NCBI GenBank assembly: GCA_905221605.1
Contig: CAJNDS010002579.1
Location: 852,734 to 916,733, forward strand
Direction: 5' to 3'
DNA: 64,000 nt
Source: Symbiodinium natans
Lineage: Eukaryota; Sar; Dinophyceae; Suessiales; Symbiodiniaceae
A program made the translations under genes and the position numbers. Shown one piece after another: positions 60,308-64,000 of this stretch; the stretch's first letter is position 1, and every line of letters starts with the position of its first letter. The notes under the pieces were generated by a model, which had not been told where the DNA came from, did not search any database, and saw only the letters and a list, made by a program, of their open reading frames with translations.

Positions 60308-60459
60308 TGCCCCAACAATTACAGACACAGATCCACAGCAGCACAGCGTCTCAGCATAGTCTTAGCTTAGGGTGCGGAGATACGTTGCGCGCCGCGCCCA
60401 GAGGGAATGTCAAGGACCTGCGCTCTCAGCTCACAACCCCAAACCCTAAACCCTAAACC

Positions 60460-61012
60460 CACCTAGCTTGTATGTGATCATGACCAGAAGATTGGTTGTC
60501 TTGCGCTTGTCTTCCTGGCACCGCGTGGGTTCGTTGGTAGGGACTTGGGCAATGATAGGTTCCCTACTATGTAATCCCTTAAAGGGTTATATAGACGGGT
60601 ATAGGTTCTCTATACAATCCTTATGCAAGGGTTATAAAGAGTGGAAAGAGGTGCCCACTTCGTCTTTCGCAACTACGAACAAAGGTTACGTTTGGTATCG
60701 TGCTGCACCGCTGCATTGGGCACCTGCGGCGAGATCAGTTCTGGCCACACACACTCCACAACGAGCCGTGCGGCCCCTGCTGTGTGTCCCACAGTCAGGT
60801 CTGCGTCTTACGTGGAATCTGCATATGCCAAACCGGTACCTCTAGCAAATGTACGTGCAGTCTAGATGTCGCTATCTCTGTCATAGTAAATCTCAGAATG
60901 CACCGATCGCCATCATTCACCCATTCGCTTGAGGTGGCTGATTCGCGCCCTGTTCCAAAATGGAGATGCCGGCTATTGAATAAGCCAGAGCCTAAACCCC
61001 AAGCCCTAAACC
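60460..61012. other. open-frame-rich region, gene status unclear
   Basis: Two overlapping plus frames: 60468-60845 (ATG, 125 codons) and 60700-61032, the latter Cys-rich (CGPCCVSHSQVCVLRGICIC). No introns or motif can be defined; both could be chance. Confidence 0.3.
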
Positions 61013-61480
61013 CTAAACACAATTCAGTTTGAGGGCAAAAACTGTGCGGATCTACGGACCTTCCTACAGACTCCAATAGCCATAGAACATCCCCTATAGG
61101 TCATCGTAGGGAGCCTCTATTCCTTAAGCCAGAACACGGCATTTTGGGTTCTCAATTCCTCAAATCAGACCAAGGGTGTTTTAGTCTTTTTCTGGTCCTT
61201 TGCTACGCTACTAAAGAGCTCGATCTTTGCAGGCCCCAAGAAAGTGGTGCAAACATGAGGGTTCAGGGGGTTTAGGTTTAGGGCGTCGGGTTTAGGGTTT
61301 AGGCTAAGGGTGGATAGCAAAAAAGAATTAGGGTTTAGGGTGTAGGGTTTAGAGCTTAGGGTGACTTGACTATGCGCCCAACCATAGCAGAAGGGTGGCC
61401 CTAAATACCAGGGGGGCAGCAAAGAAGCCTGTAGGTAGATGGGCTCAGTTTTCTTTGAAGTTCTCAGGGGGACTGCAACT

Positions 61481-61593
61481 TGTGATGCGCCCCCTTGTAC
61501 TACCAGTCCTTAAAAGGGATTATCACAGTCCTTAATAGGGATCATCATAGTCATCCCTATTAAGGGCTGCTAGCATAAGGGGGGACACCCCAA
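61481..61593. mobile_element. diverged A-family MITE
   Basis: TGTGATGCGCCCCCTTGTACTACCAGTCC ... GGGGGGACACCCCAA, with the middle part doubled. Confidence 0.6.
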
Positions 61594-61744
61594 ACTAGAA
61601 CCCTTAACCCATGTCTTCCAGAGTTGAAGCCTCGGCTGCTGCCGCCCGCCTCCCTGCAGCTGCTTTGAAACGCAGGGCGCAGAGCACAGGACGGCAGCCC
61701 CTCAAACTTCACAAAACAAAAATGAGCCCCTAGTAGTTTCATGG

Positions 61745-61749
61745 ATACC

Positions 61750-61788
<39 letters not shown>

Positions 61789-61868
61789 ACCCTAAACCCT
61801 AAACCCTAAACCCTAAACCCTAAACCCTAAACCCTAAACCCTAAACCCTAAACCCTAAACCCTAAACC
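61745..61868. repeat. CCCTCAA then CCCTAAA array
   Basis: Six CCCTCAA units followed by about eleven CCCTAAA units. Confidence 0.95.
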
Positions 61869-62080
61869 CAAAGGCAAAACACGAACAAGCCCAGGGCAGC
61901 AAAAATATTCCTTCAGCCCCTGAAAGCACTCCCCAACCCCAAGGTGCCTTCGACCTATGCCCTAAGCCGTTACAACGCCGCGACTTGAAAGATCTAAATC
62001 TAAAGCCCCACCCCTACACAACTAGGACCAGATTTCCTCCTTCGCGCAGAGAGCCCACCCCGGCACCTGTTATCTTAGGG

Positions 62081-62169
62081 ACTGGGGAGGTAACCCTTTA
62101 AGCTTATATAGCCCTAAACCCTAAACCCTAAACCCCTTTATTGATGCTAGGGTACTCAGGCCCCACAGG
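62081..62169. mobile_element. J-family element with telomeric insertion
   Basis: TTAGGGACTGGGGAGGTAACC and GATGCTAGGGTACTCAGGCCCC ends match 38188-38274; CCCTAAA units lie in the centre. Confidence 0.45.
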
Positions 62170-62190
62170 TGTAGACTCACACGGCGAAAG

Positions 62191-62266
62191 TTCCACGGAG
62201 TGCCGGGTGATGACCTGGCTGCAGTCGGCGAGGGGCTCGGACGACCTGCCCCAAATTTATCGGGGG
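62191..62266 (+). CDS. candidate exon, 76 nt
   Basis: Follows CACACGGCGAAAG, donor GTTTAGGGTTTAGGG. It reads FHGVPGDDLAAVGEGLGRPA then PNLSG. Confidence 0.45.
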
Positions 62267-62326
62267 GTTTAGGGTTTAGGGTTTAGGGTTTGGGGTTTAG
62301 GGGTTAGGGTTTAGGGTTTTCGGGTT

Positions 62327-62544
62327 TTGCCAAATTTTGCGAAAAGGGTGTGGTGTTGGCCAAATTGCAAGCAGCTTTGGGGCAAACTCCTGAGAGCGGA
62401 GTCTTGAGTAGGGTTATGTTTGCCACGCTGGCCCACTATGGCCATAGAGGCCTTGCACGCGTTGACTCCCTTCGCCTGCCCATGGTGGTCGACACTTTAC
62501 TTTCGAGGCAGATGAAAACTTCAAAGGCAACACAAGCCCGATGA
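62327..62544 (+). CDS. candidate last exon, about 70 codons
   Basis: Open from the end of a TTTAGGG array to TGA at 62542. It reads FCEKGVVLAKLQAALGQTPE, then SGVLSRVMFATLAHYGHRGL and a basic tail. No ATG at the left and no clean acceptor other than the telomeric TTTAG, so the start is unsure. Family unknown. Confidence 0.45.
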
Positions 62545-63120
62545 ATCCACAGAAAAGCCACTGACAGTTATCGCCTAAGTTCAAATGTCATACTCTCCAA
62601 ATTAGATGCCTGATGTTGCACGTAAGGGGTAGCTTGCTTCAAAGGGTCACCATTACATCCAGTTGCAACTGCAACTTTTGCACTTGGTATGTTGCAAGTC
62701 AGCTGCAACACAAAAGGGCGCACAGGTATAAGTCAAAAGTGTAAGAGGTGAGCGACAAGTTAATGCTACAATGAGCAGCTACAACATGTCAAGAATAAGT
62801 CTCCAGTTGTATGTTAGATATGTAAAGGGAAGACTGGAAGCTCACAGAACTATAAGATAAAACAGTCATACGTGCGCCACGTAGGTGTCAATAGACGATA
62901 CTTTTGAACATCGCACGCTTTGCAAAGGTTCCACACCAAGTCCTATTCCACACCCTGCTGCTGTGTTACCGCAAAACGATTTGTAACAGTTTCCCGCGAG
63001 TTCTTGCTGGCCCCTACATATATTCACCTTCATATGGTAGCGAGAAGACCGGCGCACGCGCGAGCCAGGCCCCTCAACCGCTGAGGCTTCAGGCTCTGAC
63101 CTCAAGTCCTCAAATCCCGA
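62545..63120. other. no gene called
   Basis: CAAGT/GCAAC-rich ordinary sequence; short frames on both strands at 62866-63128 have no motif. Confidence 0.4.
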
Positions 63121-63159
63121 TACCCTAAACCCTAAACCCTGAACTCAATCATATGGAAG

Positions 63160-63196
63160 CTAAGGAATGCCTTGTTTCGCAATGGCTTTTTTGCGG
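63160..63196 (+). CDS. candidate mini-exon
   Basis: Follows CAATCATATGGAAG, donor GTTGAGGGTTG. It reads LRNALFRNGFFA. Confidence 0.3.
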
Positions 63197-63237
63197 GTTG
63201 AGGGTTGAAGATTTAGGGTTTAGGGTTTAGGGTTTAG

Positions 63238-63326
63238 TTCCTTGATGCCGAGGCCAGCCATGCCGCCTGTTATGCGACTTGGAGTTGCAGGGACAAGTCA
63301 CCAGTCATCCTGAACCCGGATTTAGG
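63238..63326 (+). CDS. candidate exon with telomeric splice sites both sides
   Basis: The acceptor is the last TTTAG of an array and the donor the GTTTAG of the next. It reads FLDAEASHAACYATWSCRDK then SPVILNPDL and ends two bases into a codon, in phase with the next candidate. Confidence 0.5.
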
Positions 63327-63346
63327 GTTTAGGGTTTAGGGTTTAG

Positions 63347-63424
63347 GGTTGAATCCGTGAACGCCTACGGAAAAGGTTCAGACTCGGCTCCTAGAAAGCT
63401 GGCCCTGGGGCCCTCGTCTATCAT
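63347..63424 (+). CDS. candidate exon, weak FN3-like reading
   Basis: Acceptor TTTAG, donor GTAAGAGATC. It completes the previous codon and reads VESVNAYGKGSDSAPRKLAL. VNAYGxGxxS resembles the last strands of fibronectin type III domains, which dinoflagellates carry; the match is too short to assert. Confidence 0.45.
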
Positions 63425-63689
63425 GTAAGAGATCGTTTACGCAGGTTGAGTCTGAGCTGCTACAACCCCAACTTCTGAACATTCTGAAGTTGGAGGCCAA
63501 TTCTGAAACTAAACTCGGACCCGATTGCCGAGTGTACCTGGCCTGGTACTCGGGAATGTAGCTTCCCTTCTGGGGGGGGGGGGCCTTGTAATGTCACCCT
63601 AATCTTCAGCAGCCCCCTCCTCTCTTTGCTGAGTCTGAGCTGGGTTCGTGTATGTATAAACCAAGTAACACATATTTATGGGTGTATAC

Positions 63690-63735
63690 ATATACATGTG
63701 TATATATATCTCTATATATATATATATATATCTAT
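63690..63735. repeat. (TA)n microsatellite
   Basis: TATATCTC and (TA)n. Confidence 0.9.
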
Positions 63736-63839
63736 ATGAATTCGTTCGTTTATTTGTCCGTGCAATAGTTTTTGCAAGCGCAAACATGCAGGCGTGCCCT
63801 GCTACTTACAGATGTACATACGCAGGTAGGCACCTCAGC

Positions 63840-64000
63840 AGAAACATACATTGACACACGCACGCACACACACACACAGACTGACTGACTGACTGACTGA
63901 CTGACTGACTGACTGACTGACTCTGTGTATGTGTGTGTGTGTGTATGTGTGTATGTGTGTATGTGTGTATGTGTGTGTGTGTGTGTGTGTGTCTGTGTGT
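63840..64000. repeat. (AC)n, (GACT)n and (GT)n microsatellites
   Basis: CACACA, then eleven GACT units (about 63878-63922), then GTGTAT/GTGT to the window edge. Confidence 0.95.

Noticed and set aside
1-64000. CRISPR array or bacterial operons
   Set aside because: No direct repeats with regular unique spacers and no bacterial gene pattern; the sequence is eukaryotic in style.

Overview
The window looks like nuclear DNA of a dinoflagellate, most likely a symbiodiniacean or close relative. Four things point there: plant/alveolate-type telomere repeats (TTTAGGG/CCCTAAA) scattered everywhere; a 10-nt match to the 3' end of the dinoflagellate spliced leader (DinoSL), 7 nt upstream of an ATG at 48532; a minus-strand gene cluster whose proteins resemble, from memory, large Symbiodiniaceae families (YHDE..GN motif, lysine/alanine KKPAA runs, CPKC..GC..SC tail); and dense short repeats. 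No database was searched, so the lineage is an inference.

Layout. From 1 to about 45.6 kb and from 54 to 63.5 kb the DNA is dominated by degenerate telomeric arrays, palindromic MITE-like elements, microsatellites and homopolymers. Short GC-rich islands of 20-200 nt recur in a fixed setting: a CCCTAAA array, then AG, then a short open segment, then GT, usually GTTTAGGG. I read these as plus-strand mini-exons whose introns start with TTTAGGG arrays and end with CCCTAAA arrays. Possible stop-bearing last exons (3707-3772, 21641-21733, 26061-26090, 31538-31606, 36950-37015, 59109-59228) and possible start exons (28973, 33587) suggest several co-directional genes, but I cannot join exons reliably and recognise no protein.

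From 45.2 to 53.6 kb lies a different unit: four minus-strand, apparently intronless genes, in transcription order a Cys-tail protein (53215-51806), a zinc-ribbon/coiled-coil protein (50153-49018, frameshifted), a small tandem Cys/His protein carrying a spliced-leader relict (48532-48188), and a large YHDE-motif protein (47669-45634, broken or slipping at an A10 run). TAACTT-rich blocks lie on both sides in roughly inverted orientation, so the cluster may be a mobile or retroposed unit.

The most unusual signals are the inverted telomeric termini of the inferred introns, direct duplications of 7-33 bp flanking telomeric arrays (perfect 29 bp at 10175/10359, 28 bp at 42546/42632, 15 bp at 59218/59292), and telomeric arrays inserted inside otherwise intact MITEs. 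Together they suggest that telomeric DNA was inserted at internal breaks and that some of it is spliced out as introns. All exon calls are by eye; an open frame over 60-70 nt is common by chance, so the weight lies on the flanking splice signals and array orientation.
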